Of a DNA stretch of 32,283 nt, positions 8,131 through 16,738 are shown piece by piece. The DNA comes from CAYPXJ01 sp964414595 (GTDB lineage Bacteria; Pseudomonadota; Alphaproteobacteria; Rickettsiales; CAIJLX01). The stretch covers positions 1 through 32,283 of the forward strand of contig CAYPXJ010000015.1 of NCBI GenBank assembly GCA_964414595.1. The letters are read 5' to 3'. Each line of letters opens with the position of its first letter. Positions within the stretch are counted from its first letter, which is position 1. The translations under genes were made by a program, and so were the position numbers. A model generated the notes under the pieces. It was not told the DNA's origin. It made no database searches and saw only the letters and a list, made by a program, of their open reading frames with translations.

Positions 8131-10056
8131 ATGAAAAGCGCAATAATGACGGCTGCGAACAAAATTATCGCAAATCAACCAGTGAGTGAGCTGGTAAGCA
8201 CGCAATTAGTTTCCATTCATGAAGAGATGCGACAGCGTCTCGATGCCGATTTATTTTCTGCCGATGACCAAGATGCGGCGCTCGAAAATCTTTCAGGCAC
8301 AGGGAATTTGAATCTCGCCATGCTGGTGCAAGCCATGGAGGGCGATGGCAGCGATGATACAAAATTGGATGATGGATTCTTTGCAGATGCGGCGGGTAAT
8401 GCAGAAGATCATGGAATAGGTGGCTCACCTACTAATTTTAACTTTAGTGAAGCCGGTACTGCGCGCGAAGTATCCGATCGAATTCAATTTGGTCTAGGTG
8501 ATGTGTTAGATGAGCGCGATAGCTCCGCAACGTCTATTTTCTCACCGCTGGATTCTAGCGCTGGGAATGATAACCAAGAAGATGTGGCGGCAGCACTGCC
8601 TAATGAACTTACCCAGGCATTTAGCGGCGGCAGTGGTGGTGGATCTTCCCTACAAACCACACAGACAACCGAAACGACAACAACTACGAGCACGAGCACT
8701 ACAACGACCGTTACAAATGGAGGTGATACAACGACCATTACGAATAACACCACCAATAACACGACGAATATTACCAATGAAACAACTCACGAAGGAAATG
8801 ATTTTGATCTGCTGCAGGAAATTGTCGATGCGGTAGATAACGCCATTGAGATTGTCCAAAACGTCGTGAGCGATGTTGTTGATCATGTTCAGGATGTTGT
8901 GCAGAACGTCGTTGATACGCTGACCGACCCGCTGCCCGATCCATTGGAGCAAGTGGTAGACGGCGCGCTAGAAGATACGCAGGATCTGGCTGGCAACGCG
9001 ATAGATAATGTGTTGAATATTTTGCCTGATAATCCTGTAGAAATTATAACCAACCCGGTAGAAACTTTGCAGGATCTTACGGATAACACACTTGATACCG
9101 TTACCGATCTGCTGGATGACGCGCAGGATGTTGTTGAGGGGACGCTTGATTCGGTGGCGGATGCGTTGCCGGAACCACTAGGTGAAGTAGTGGATAATGT
9201 TAATGATTTGTTGGCAGATGTTACCGATAGCGTTAGCGGAATTGCGGACGACCCTATGGGTGCGGTAACGGATATTTTAGAAACGGCAACGGGTATAGTG
9301 GAGGACGTTACTGACGAAGTGACCGATCTGCTTGAAGATCCGCTAGGCGAAGTTGCGGATGTTGTGGATGGGTTGCTAGGCGGCGGGGATGACAGCGGCC
9401 TGCATTTAGAATTGGATGTAGATACAGGAGTTGCCGACGGCGGTGTAGGTGTCACGCTGGATGGAGACGGGCTGGACATCGATGCAGATGTAGAAGCCCT
9501 TGGTGGCTTGGTGGATGTTGATGCTGATGATATTCCGGGCACGTTAGAGAACATTGGCGATATTCTAGAAAATCCGGCTGAAGAAATTACCGCAGGTATA
9601 GAGGGAACGATAGAGGATGCTGGGACTCTTGTCGGCGGCGCATTAGAGGATGGTTTGGATCTTCTTGGCGGTGATGACGGTATGGATATCGAAATCGATA
9701 TTGATACCGGCATTTTGGATTTAGATGCAGGGATTGACCTGGATGATCCTCTGAATCCCGATCTTAGTCTCGATCTCATGGATGGTGATAGCGGCCTTGA
9801 TTTGGGTATCGGTATCGGCGACGAAGATTTAGGTCTTGGCTTAGGAGGCGGCGCAGATGGTGGCCTTGATCTGGGTGATATCCCGGTTATTGAGGATATT
9901 CTTCCTGAGTTACCTCCTATTATACCGCCGGTTATACCTGCGGTTGTCCCGCCCGTACTTGGCGGCGGTGGCGGTGGCGGAGGTGGTTTGCTGGGAGGAG
10001 GTGGCGGCGGCGGACTGTTTGGTGGCGGCGGTCATCACGGCGGGCTGTTTGGCTAA
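8131..10056 (+). CDS. Extremely acidic low-complexity protein, probable type I secretion substrate
   Basis: The 641-residue protein belongs to no family recognised here. Residues 1-160 are a mixed, partly charged N-terminal region without a signal peptide. Residues 174-220 are a Thr/Asn-rich linker. Residues 225-415 form amphipathic Val/Leu/Asp segments with a recurring Asp-Pro-Leu...Glu-Val-Val-Asp cassette (266-277, 345-355, 402-413). Residues 418-585 hold two Asp/Gly/Leu/Ile-rich segments with alternating acidic and hydrophobic residues (425-470 and 516-580). A Pro-rich stretch (590-609) leads into a poly-Gly tail (611-641). The last basic residue is R129, leaving 512 residues without Lys or Arg, and no Cys, Trp or Tyr is visible. 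Canonical RTX nonapeptides are absent. AGGGGA five bases before the ATG is a good ribosome binding site. The secretion genes just downstream, and the lack of a signal peptide, make export by that system likely. Confidence 0.75.
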   Translation: MKSAIMTAANKIIANQPVSELVSTQLVSIHEEMRQRLDADLFSADDQDAALENLSGTGNLNLAMLVQAMEGDGSDDTKLDDGFFADAAGNAEDHGIGGSPTNFNFSEAGTAREVSDRIQFGLGDVLDERDSSATSIFSPLDSSAGNDNQEDVAAALPNELTQAFSGGSGGGSSLQTTQTTETTTTTSTSTTTTVTNGGDTTTITNNTTNNTTNITNETTHEGNDFDLLQEIVDAVDNAIEIVQNVVSDVVDHVQDVVQNVVDTLTDPLPDPLEQVVDGALEDTQDLAGNAIDNVLNILPDNPVEIITNPVETLQDLTDNTLDTVTDLLDDAQDVVEGTLDSVADALPEPLGEVVDNVNDLLADVTDSVSGIADDPMGAVTDILETATGIVEDVTDEVTDLLEDPLGEVADVVDGLLGGGDDSGLHLELDVDTGVADGGVGVTLDGDGLDIDADVEALGGLVDVDADDIPGTLENIGDILENPAEEITAGIEGTIEDAGTLVGGALEDGLDLLGGDDGMDIEIDIDTGILDLDAGIDLDDPLNPDLSLDLMDGDSGLDLGIGIGDEDLGLGLGGGADGGLDLGDIPVIEDILPELPPIIPPVIPAVVPPVLGGGGGGGGGLLGGGGGGGLFGGGGHHGGLFG

Positions 10057-10070
10057 TACATAATAGAACG

Positions 10071-10113
10071 ATTGTCACTCTGCCATCAAATCAACTGGTG
10101 GTAGAGTGACGAT
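10071..10113 (+). terminator. Intercistronic hairpin between substrate and exporter genes
   Basis: Arms 10071-10087 and 10097-10113 can form a 17-bp stem with three G-T wobble pairs and a nine-base loop. No T-tract follows, so it is more likely a partial terminator or an mRNA-stabilising 3' structure than a strong intrinsic terminator. It could keep substrate mRNA abundant relative to exporter mRNA. Confidence 0.55.
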
Positions 10114-10157
10114 TATGATAAGTTGATGTCTAGCCATCTGTATCTAGGGGGAGAAAG

Positions 10158-11876
10158 ATGAGCTTTAAAAAAACGCTGCCTTTATTGGCAGGCGTAGGGT
10201 TAGGTAAGCCCAGCGTCCGGCAAAATAATAGCTTCACGCTGATTACTTCTTCGCTCGCGATTAATATTCTTTCGCTCGCGCTTCCTATCATGACATTGCA
10301 AGTGTACGACCGCATTTTGGCGCGTCATGGTTTCGGCACGCTGGCAGTGCTGGTGATTGCTGTCACGGCCATTATCATAATGGAAATGGTGATGCGTATC
10401 GCACGTAGTTACATCATTAGTTGGTCAGGTGCTGTTTATGAACATACGCGTGGTTGTGAGGCGGTCGATCATGTGCTGCATGCTGATATTTTAGCGGCCG
10501 CAGAAAAGGACGCAGGGGAGCATGTACAAGATCTAGCAGCTATCAGCCGCCTTAAAGATTGTTATAGCGGCGAAGTGATCACCGCATTGATGGATATTCC
10601 ATTTGTACTCATTTTCTTAGGACTTATTGCCTATTTAGGCGGGGCGGTGGTGATTGCGCCATTGATGCTGATGGTGTTGTTTACCGCGTTTGCCTGGGCA
10701 GAAGGTGCCAAGTTACGCGAAGCGCTTTTCATTCGTGAAAAGAATGATGACCGCCGTTTCAATTTTATTATCGAAGCCCTGCAAGGTATCCACACGATTA
10801 AATCACTCGGGCTCGAGGCGCTGTTCCAGCGCCGTTATGAACATCTCCAGTATCGCGGCAGTTATGTAAACTATCGCGTGGCTGAATCCAGCGGTGCTGC
10901 GGCCAACATGGGCAGTATATTTTCGCAGATTATGGTGATTGTAGTGATGGCAGCCGGTGCACCGCTTGTCGTCTATGGTGGATTATCCACCGGCGCACTG
11001 ATTGCCTGCGTGCTGCTTTCAGGCCGCATCATGCAGCCCATGCAACGTGCGCTTGGTATGTGGACACAGTTTCAAGATTACCGTTTGGCCAAACAGCGTA
11101 TGAACAGTCTGTTCGCTTTGCCTCGCATGAAAGAATCGACAACGGAATTCACCGAAAAGCGGGGGCGTGTTCATTGTAAAGATGTGGTGTTTGGCTTTCA
11201 CCCAGAAATTTCCGTGTTAAAAGGTGTGAGTCTTGTGCTTGAGCCAGGTGAGTGTATCGCGATCACGGGTTCGCGTAGCTCAGGCAAAAGTACATTGATG
11301 CAACTTATTGCAGGCATGTATGCCCCGAAAAAGGGGCAGGTGCAGATTGATGGTATAGAGCCTTATCTTTTCCGGTCAGAGGAATTAGTGCGCCATGTGG
11401 GTTATATGCCGACCTATGGCATGATCTTCCAAGGTACGATTTTAGAAAACTTGACGGGTTTTCGGCCTGAGAAGCGCAAGCGCGCAATCGAAGTGGCGGA
11501 GCTGCTTGGGATAGATGTTGCAGTTGCGCGTATGCCGAAAGGTTATGAAACCTATCTTGAAGCGGCAACGGCCGATATTATTTCGCCGGGCCTGAAGCAG
11601 CGTATCGCTATGGCGCGCGTATTGCTGGATAAGCCGCGTGTGTTGCTGTTCGATAACGCAGACCGCACGCTGGATAAAGATGCCTATAACCATGTGTTCC
11701 GTCTGCTAGGACGTTTGAAAGGTAAAGTAACTATTATCCTGGTTTCCGATGATCGTAATTTGCTCCGCCTTGCTGACAAAGAATTTACCTTACGCCGCGG
11801 CAAATTATTGGAAAATATGCGCTGGCAAGATAGCAAACATTACACGCCGAAAGAACCGCGGGAGATTCGCGTATGA
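10158..11876 (+). CDS. Type I secretion ABC transporter subunit with degenerate ATP site (PrtD-like)
   Basis: The 572-residue protein has a membrane domain (about 25-300, six helices) and a C-terminal nucleotide-binding domain, with no N-terminal peptidase-like domain. Walker A is intact (GSRSSGKST, 371-379). Several catalytic positions are altered: the Q-loop Gln is Thr419, the Walker B Glu is Asn500 (VLLFDN) and the H-loop His is Asp531 (LVSDDR). The signature motif is ISPGLKQR (475-482). It is therefore unlikely to hydrolyse ATP efficiently alone and probably pairs with the next ABC protein. The strong AGGGGGAG site before the ATG supports this start. Its ATGA stop/start overlap with the next gene at 11873 shows translational coupling. 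Confidence 0.88.
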   Translation: MSFKKTLPLLAGVGLGKPSVRQNNSFTLITSSLAINILSLALPIMTLQVYDRILARHGFGTLAVLVIAVTAIIIMEMVMRIARSYIISWSGAVYEHTRGCEAVDHVLHADILAAAEKDAGEHVQDLAAISRLKDCYSGEVITALMDIPFVLIFLGLIAYLGGAVVIAPLMLMVLFTAFAWAEGAKLREALFIREKNDDRRFNFIIEALQGIHTIKSLGLEALFQRRYEHLQYRGSYVNYRVAESSGAAANMGSIFSQIMVIVVMAAGAPLVVYGGLSTGALIACVLLSGRIMQPMQRALGMWTQFQDYRLAKQRMNSLFALPRMKESTTEFTEKRGRVHCKDVVFGFHPEISVLKGVSLVLEPGECIAITGSRSSGKSTLMQLIAGMYAPKKGQVQIDGIEPYLFRSEELVRHVGYMPTYGMIFQGTILENLTGFRPEKRKRAIEVAELLGIDVAVARMPKGYETYLEAATADIISPGLKQRIAMARVLLDKPRVLLFDNADRTLDKDAYNHVFRLLGRLKGKVTIILVSDDRNLLRLADKEFTLRRGKLLENMRWQDSKHYTPKEPREIRV

Positions 11877-13177
11877 GCCAGGTTGCTATCATGCCGGGCC
11901 GTCCAACGGTAGTAGCTCAAACGCCTTCCGACATGATGGAGGCGCTTAGAAATCATGGCTGGCTACAGGATAAAAAAGAAAATACATCCCCACTGATGGG
12001 ATGTATTGGCCCTATGCTTGAGGCGATAGAGTGGGGTGGCGATTTACGCCAGCTATGTGATGCGTTGCCTTATGCCTATGAACGATTTGGCCTTCTGGAT
12101 TTTCTTAACGTGATGGCCGCACTTGGTTATAAAAACGCCGCGATAAAAAGCAATATACGCGAAGTGGATGGCGCCCTTGTACCCGCCCTTTTTATTCCAC
12201 AGGATGATGGAGCTCCACTGGTGCTAAGCGAAATTACGCGTGAAGGCATCGTGGTGATAAATGGCGATGGCGGCAAACGTGAAAACTGGCAGGCGAAAAA
12301 TCTCAAAGGCACGCTCTATATTTTCACGCCGATTCAAAAAGAAAGCCAAGCCGAGATGCAAGCACGCACGCGTGTGGGGCGCACATGGTTTCGTGAGCGC
12401 ATTGAGCGTTTTCTACCCATGCTATGGCCAGTTTTGATTTTAGGCGTTGTTATCAGTTTTGTTACGCTTTCCGTGCCTCTCTTTGTAATGATGGTGTACG
12501 ATAAGGTAATCAACGCCCAATCCCTGCCGACATTGAAATATTTTGTGATAGGGGCGGCAATCGCCATCGGTGCCGAAATTATGCTGCGCTATCTGCGTGT
12601 GCATGCGCTGGCATGGTTTGGTGCGCGGCTGAATAACATTATTAGCGTCGGGATTTTTGAACGGCTGCTTTATCTGCCGCCTTCGGTGACAGAAGGTGTT
12701 TCTATCGCATCGCAACTCGCGCGGATCAAAGCGTTTGAGCAGGTGCGTGACTTTTTCACCGGAACGATGTTTGCGCTGATTCTGGAAACACCGTTCGTGT
12801 TCGTAATGATGCTTGGAATCTGGTGGGTAGCAGGCCCGCTGGTGTGTATTTCCGTGTTTATCACGGGCTGCTATATCGCGTTGCTTTTTGCGATGCATCG
12901 CAAATTTAAAATGCTGAGTTTTCGCCATGCAAAAGCGGGGTCTGATAAACAAAAAATCGTGGTAGAGATGTTCTCCAAACTACCGGTAATAAAATACAAT
13001 GGCATGGTAGAGAGCTGGCGCGATCGCTACCGCCAGATTTCGGTTGATTATTCGCTGAGTGGATTTCGTTCTACCTTTACCGCTGCGGTGGTGGAGCATG
13101 TAGCCTACGCACTCATGCTGATTGCCGTAGTGGCAACTATAACGCTAGGGATCGAGCGGATATGGGCGGTGCGATGA
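11873..13177 (+). CDS. Second type I secretion ABC subunit, N-terminal part (C39-like and membrane domains)
   Basis: The 434-residue frame starts with about 160 residues resembling a C39-peptidase-like domain without an evident catalytic Cys. This is the layout of HlyB-type exporters, where the domain binds the substrate and does not cleave it. Membrane helices follow from about 185 (LPMLWPVLILGVVISFVTL). The frame stops at 13177 just after the fifth helix (HVAYALMLIAVVATITLGI), so the last helix and ATPase lie in the overlapping frame from 13162. A missing base in the G-run near 13163-13165 would rejoin the two as ...IERIW-GGAMTAG.... Possible readings are a real pseudogene, a sequencing error, programmed -1 frameshifting, or two separately made subunits joined by an ATGA overlap at 13174. 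Confidence 0.85.
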   Translation: MSQVAIMPGRPTVVAQTPSDMMEALRNHGWLQDKKENTSPLMGCIGPMLEAIEWGGDLRQLCDALPYAYERFGLLDFLNVMAALGYKNAAIKSNIREVDGALVPALFIPQDDGAPLVLSEITREGIVVINGDGGKRENWQAKNLKGTLYIFTPIQKESQAEMQARTRVGRTWFRERIERFLPMLWPVLILGVVISFVTLSVPLFVMMVYDKVINAQSLPTLKYFVIGAAIAIGAEIMLRYLRVHALAWFGARLNNIISVGIFERLLYLPPSVTEGVSIASQLARIKAFEQVRDFFTGTMFALILETPFVFVMMLGIWWVAGPLVCISVFITGCYIALLFAMHRKFKMLSFRHAKAGSDKQKIVVEMFSKLPVIKYNGMVESWRDRYRQISVDYSLSGFRSTFTAAVVEHVAYALMLIAVVATITLGIERIWAVR

Positions 13178-14097
13178 CCGCTGGAGCTTTAGTAGCTACC
13201 ATGATCTTGACCTGGCGTGTGCTAAGTCCGCTGCAAAGTCTTTGTGCGGTATTGCCACGCATGGAGCAAGTGCGCCAAAGTATCGCACAGCTCAATGAGC
13301 TGATGCGCTTACAGCCGGAACGCGAACCTTACGGAACGGTGCATGCGCTGCGCCCCTTCCGCGGCCATATCGCATTTCTCAATGTAAGCCTTCGTTACGG
13401 CAGAAAATTTGACCCCGTATTTATGAATCTGAATTTGGAAGCAAAGCCCGGCGACCTTATCACCATTATGGGCCTTAATGGCGTAGGCAAAACCAGCATC
13501 ATTAAAATTGCTGCCGGGCTTTACGGTGTGACAACCGGCACCATTCGCTTAGATGGCATTGATATTCGCCAGCTGGATCCCGTGCAGTTGCGCCGTCACG
13601 TAACGTATATAGGACAATCACCGGATGTTTTTTCCGGCACGGTAATGGATAATCTGCGCCTTACGGCACCGCTTGCAACTGAAACCGAAATCAAGGCAGC
13701 TCTTGAAAAAGCAGGCGCATGGGAAGAGGTTCAGGCAATGGTGGATGGTATTCGGACTGAGATTCATCTCAATGACATCAATCTTTCCAGCAGCCTGATT
13801 TACAAATTGAACCTCGCCCGCGCGTATCTAAGCACAGCTTCCATTATTCTTTGCGATGAGTTGCCGTATGCAATTCTTAATAGCAAAACCGGAGAGGAAT
13901 TTAAAAAATTTCTCGAATCGCAAAAAGGCAAACGCACGGTCATGCTTGTCACGCACCGTGAAGACTATGTGGCGCTGGCGGATAAAGTGGTGGTGTTGAA
14001 ACAAGACAAGCGACCCATCGTCACTACGCCAGCGCAATTATTTAAGAAAACGAATTTACTCAAAGGAGTAACCCATGGGACGCAAGCAAAACTCTAA
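13162..14097 (+). CDS. Second type I secretion ABC subunit, C-terminal part (last helix and ATPase domain)
   Basis: The frame begins with the sixth membrane helix (MTAGALVATMILTWRVLSPL) and continues into a nucleotide-binding domain. Walker A is GLNGVGKT (104-111), the Q-loop has Gln152, Walker B ends in D232-E233 (ILCDEL), and the H-loop has His265 (LVTHRE). The signature motif is badly degenerate, LSSSLIYK (208-215) instead of LSGGQ. These features complement the first ABC protein: Walker A, Walker B and H-loop here, with the first protein's signature, give one working ATP site, as in heterodimeric exporters. The start is uncertain: ATG 13162, ATG 13174 within an ATGA overlap, or no independent start if the two parts are one protein. 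The end overlaps the HlyD gene by 23 bases. Confidence 0.85.
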   Translation: MGGAMTAGALVATMILTWRVLSPLQSLCAVLPRMEQVRQSIAQLNELMRLQPEREPYGTVHALRPFRGHIAFLNVSLRYGRKFDPVFMNLNLEAKPGDLITIMGLNGVGKTSIIKIAAGLYGVTTGTIRLDGIDIRQLDPVQLRRHVTYIGQSPDVFSGTVMDNLRLTAPLATETEIKAALEKAGAWEEVQAMVDGIRTEIHLNDINLSSSLIYKLNLARAYLSTASIILCDELPYAILNSKTGEEFKKFLESQKGKRTVMLVTHREDYVALADKVVVLKQDKRPIVTTPAQLFKKTNLLKGVTHGTQAKL

Positions 14098-15403
14098 ACG
14101 GGATGAAATGCTACACCTCTCGCAGTCGGCGCTTTTAGAGGAAGGCCATGCACCTCGCATTTTGCAACGCGCGATGGCGATGATTAGCATTGCGACTATT
14201 TTGTTGATTATCTGGGCGGCAATCACACGCGTGAATGAAGTGGCGCGTGCGGAGGGTGAGTTTGTGCCAAGCGGTTATGTGCAAGTGGTGCAGCATCTTG
14301 AAGGTGGCATTGTAGAAGAAATTATGGTGGAGGAGGGCGAACTGGTTATGAAAGACCAGGTGTTGCTTAAGATTAACGGTGCCGGTTCAGATAAGGATCT
14401 TTCTAAACTTCAAACCCGCCAGCTTTCCCTAAAACTTCAGGCGGAAAGGTTGCGTGCGTTTGTAGAAAGCCGTGTACCCGATTTTAACCAAATAACCAGC
14501 GATCATCCAGGTCTTGTGCAGGACCAGGAGCGAATTTATATCAATATGGTAGAGGCGCATAATAAAGAGCGCGAAGTAATTAAAAGCCAGGTTCAGCAGC
14601 GCCATGATACAAACTCAGCGCTGAATGCACGTAAAAAGACGATAGAGGAAAATATCCTGCTTGTACGCGAAGGTCGGAACATGCAGAAAAAGATGTTCGA
14701 AAAAGGCCTGGCCAGCAAAACGCGCTATCTCGAAAAGCAAGAAGAGCTAAACACGCTGCAAGGTGAACATGCCGCTATCATCACGCAGATCGCAAAATCA
14801 GATAAAGAGATTTCCGAATTCGAGAGCCGTTTAGGTTCGGTGGATGCGGTGGCGCGTGACCAAGCCAATCAGCAACTTGAACAGGTGGAAAGCGAGATCG
14901 CCGAAAACAAACAGGCGCTGGAAAAATATCAGGACCGCGTAAACCGGCTGGAAGTACGCGCTCCGGTGGAAGGCCTGGTTAAAGGTTTGGCGGTAAACAC
15001 TATTGGCGAGGTTATTGCGCCGGGTCAGCGCGTGATGGAAATTGTGCCTCTGGGTGAACAACTTGTTTTGGAGGCGCGCATACGCCCGAGCGATATAGGC
15101 CATGTGACGGTAGGCCAGCCCGTGCAAGTCAAAGTCGATTCGTTTGATTACACACGTTACGGAGTGATTGACGGCACGCTGGAGTTTATCTCGGCAACGA
15201 CTTTCCTGGATAATAGCAATCAAAGTTATTACCGCGGCCGTGTGCGGATTGGTAAAAATTATGCCGGGCAGAATCCAGAGCAGAATATTGTGCTGCCGGG
15301 CATGACGGCAGACGCTGTGATTGTAACAGGAAGAAAAACCGTACTCGATTATCTGCTCAAGCCCGTGCATGTGGCGGCGAGCACAGCGTTTACAGAACGG
15401 TGA
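14075..15403 (+). CDS. HlyD-family membrane fusion protein of the type I secretion system
   Basis: The 442-residue periplasmic adaptor links the inner-membrane ABC exporter to an outer-membrane TolC-like channel. A short cytoplasmic N-terminus precedes a single membrane helix (about 33-51). A lipoyl/barrel-sandwich motif follows (VVQHLEGGIVEEIMVEEGE, about 70-88). A long coiled-coil hairpin (about 105-290) contains many Glu, Gln and Lys residues. The second lipoyl half is RAPVEGLVKGLAV, and a beta-barrel domain completes the protein. An AAAGGAG site lies seven bases before the ATG. It overlaps the end of the ABC gene and is followed seven bases later by a REC-ATPase gene, so the regulatory genes belong to the same operon. 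No TolC homologue is present in the window. Confidence 0.92.
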   Translation: MGRKQNSKRDEMLHLSQSALLEEGHAPRILQRAMAMISIATILLIIWAAITRVNEVARAEGEFVPSGYVQVVQHLEGGIVEEIMVEEGELVMKDQVLLKINGAGSDKDLSKLQTRQLSLKLQAERLRAFVESRVPDFNQITSDHPGLVQDQERIYINMVEAHNKEREVIKSQVQQRHDTNSALNARKKTIEENILLVREGRNMQKKMFEKGLASKTRYLEKQEELNTLQGEHAAIITQIAKSDKEISEFESRLGSVDAVARDQANQQLEQVESEIAENKQALEKYQDRVNRLEVRAPVEGLVKGLAVNTIGEVIAPGQRVMEIVPLGEQLVLEARIRPSDIGHVTVGQPVQVKVDSFDYTRYGVIDGTLEFISATTFLDNSNQSYYRGRVRIGKNYAGQNPEQNIVLPGMTADAVIVTGRKTVLDYLLKPVHVAASTAFTER

Positions 15404-15410
15404 GGTAACT

Positions 15411-16370
15411 ATGAACTTGGCACTTAAAAAGCCTCAGTTTTACGCTCTTGAACAGGCAAGTATCCTCGTCGTTGAGGATGATCGCGCTACGCTGATGTTG
15501 CTGGAGCAGCGGCTCAAAACAATGGGGCATGAAGTTTATACCGCGCGCAATGGAGTGGAAGCTTTTGAAATCGTGCAGCATAAAAAGGACGGCATTGATG
15601 TCATTCTGCTGGATCGCCATATGCCCATCATGAACGGTATGCAGCTAATATTGAAGCTGAAGGCGGATAATCGCTACAAACATATTCCGGTCATTATGCA
15701 GACCGGCGCAGACAGCCCCGAGGAAATCAAGGAAGGTATTGAGGCCGGTGTATTTTATTATCTGACGAAGCCGGTCAACGAAGATGTATTATATTCGGTA
15801 TTGAGTGGCGCGATTCGTGAGGCGACCCAACAGAAAAATCTAAAAGCCGAATTACGGCAGCATCAGCGTGGCTTTAAGCTGATTGAAACATGCAGGTTTT
15901 ATATACGCACGCTGACCGATGCGGAGGACCTTGCCGTTTTCATGGCGAATTGGTACCCCGAGCCGGTGTCAACATTACGTGGCCTTTCCGAATTGCTGGT
16001 GAATGCGGTAGAGCACGGCAATCTAGCAGTTGGTTATGAGGAGAAGACGCGGCTAGTAGCTACGGCAAGCTGGCGCCAGGAAATTGAACGCCGTCTGGAG
16101 TTGCCAGAAAATCAGAACAAGCGTGTGGAAGTCGTTTTTCAGCAAAAAGAAGACGGTCTTTACGTGCAAATTAACGACGAAGGCGAAGGTTTTAACTGGC
16201 GCCGTTTTATGGATATTGATCCCGCACGCGCGATGGATAACCACGGCCGCGGCATCGCCCAGGCGAACAAGCTCAGCTTTGATAAGATGCGTTACAACGA
16301 TAAGGGAAACCAGGTTGTCGCCGTGGTGTATAGCCACGATAAAAATCCAAAAAAGATCGATTGGGATTAA
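15411..16370 (+). CDS. Receiver domain fused to a GHKL (RsbW-like) ATPase domain
   Basis: The 319-residue soluble protein has a receiver (about 16-135) with E22-D24, phospho-acceptor Asp68 (LLDRHMP) and Lys120. A GHKL ATPase follows (about 185-310): N box ELLVNAVEHGN (194-204), DEGEGF (256-261) and HGRGI (278-282). There is no HisKA domain, so it is not a conventional kinase. The ATPase resembles anti-sigma or Ser-kinase switch proteins such as RsbW. A distinctive insert between the N box and G box (WRQEIERRLELPEN, 221-234) is shared with the paralogue at 24982. The ATG at 15411, preceded by GAGG, is preferred to the ATG at 15369, which lies inside hlyD. It probably turns phosphorelay input into release or phosphorylation of an unknown partner. 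Confidence 0.82.
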   Translation: MNLALKKPQFYALEQASILVVEDDRATLMLLEQRLKTMGHEVYTARNGVEAFEIVQHKKDGIDVILLDRHMPIMNGMQLILKLKADNRYKHIPVIMQTGADSPEEIKEGIEAGVFYYLTKPVNEDVLYSVLSGAIREATQQKNLKAELRQHQRGFKLIETCRFYIRTLTDAEDLAVFMANWYPEPVSTLRGLSELLVNAVEHGNLAVGYEEKTRLVATASWRQEIERRLELPENQNKRVEVVFQQKEDGLYVQINDEGEGFNWRRFMDIDPARAMDNHGRGIAQANKLSFDKMRYNDKGNQVVAVVYSHDKNPKKIDWD

Positions 16371-16387
16371 TTGCGTAGGGGGGATGT

Positions 16388-16738
16388 ATGTTCGATAAAG
16401 AATTATTAGAGGAAGCGCGCGAAACCATGGGGACGCGTTTTTCCCAAGTTATAGGATATTATTTGGAGGATGTGCAGATGATGCTGAGTGATATCGATAC
16501 GGGCATCATTAAGCACGATATGAAACTGGTTTCTGACAAGGCGCATACTATCAAATCTTCAAGTCGGCAATTTGGTATTATGGATATTTCAGAAGCCGCC
16601 GCTAAACTGGAGGAGGTAGCCCGCTCCATAGATTTACAAGGCGGCATTTTTTCTGACTTACGCCATTTGCGTGATGCGCTGCGTAATAAGTTTGAAGCCT
16701 CACGCGGTGAATTAGAAAAATTGAGGGACGCCGCATGA
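16388..16738 (+). CDS. HPt domain phosphotransfer protein
   Basis: The 116-residue, all-helical protein carries the HPt motif AHTIKSSSRQFG with His53 as the likely phospho-acceptor (family consensus AHxLKGSS). Such proteins shuttle phosphate between receivers of hybrid kinases and response regulators. The strong AGGGGGGA site upstream suggests good expression. Its TGA overlaps the start of the double-receiver gene (ATGATG at 16735). It could serve the REC proteins next to it, and could also take phosphate from the hybrid kinases at 1-2479 or 5207-7864, neither of which shows its own HPt. Confidence 0.85.
   Translation: MFDKELLEEARETMGTRFSQVIGYYLEDVQMMLSDIDTGIIKHDMKLVSDKAHTIKSSSRQFGIMDISEAAAKLEEVARSIDLQGGIFSDLRHLRDALRNKFEASRGELEKLRDAA

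Noticed and set aside
8386..8397. Asp-Ala-Ala-Gly at residues 86-89 of the acidic protein as a LapG-type cleavage site
   Set aside because: The usual site has Thr, Ala or Pro before AAG, and no retention module or LapG/LapD gene is visible.
8660..8790. ACA/ACG-rich stretch as a non-coding tandem repeat
   Set aside because: It stays in frame and encodes the Thr/Asn linker with mixed codons; it is not a regular DNA repeat.
8889..9779. Long minus-strand open frame inside the acidic protein gene
   Set aside because: It is Ser/Pro-rich with no domain and arises from the GAT/GTT-rich codons of the real gene; no ribosome site is seen.
8131..10056. RTX calcium-binding nonapeptide repeats in the acidic protein
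   Set aside because: Asp/Gly-rich segments occur, but the GGxGxDxUx spacing is not met, so it was not called an RTX protein.
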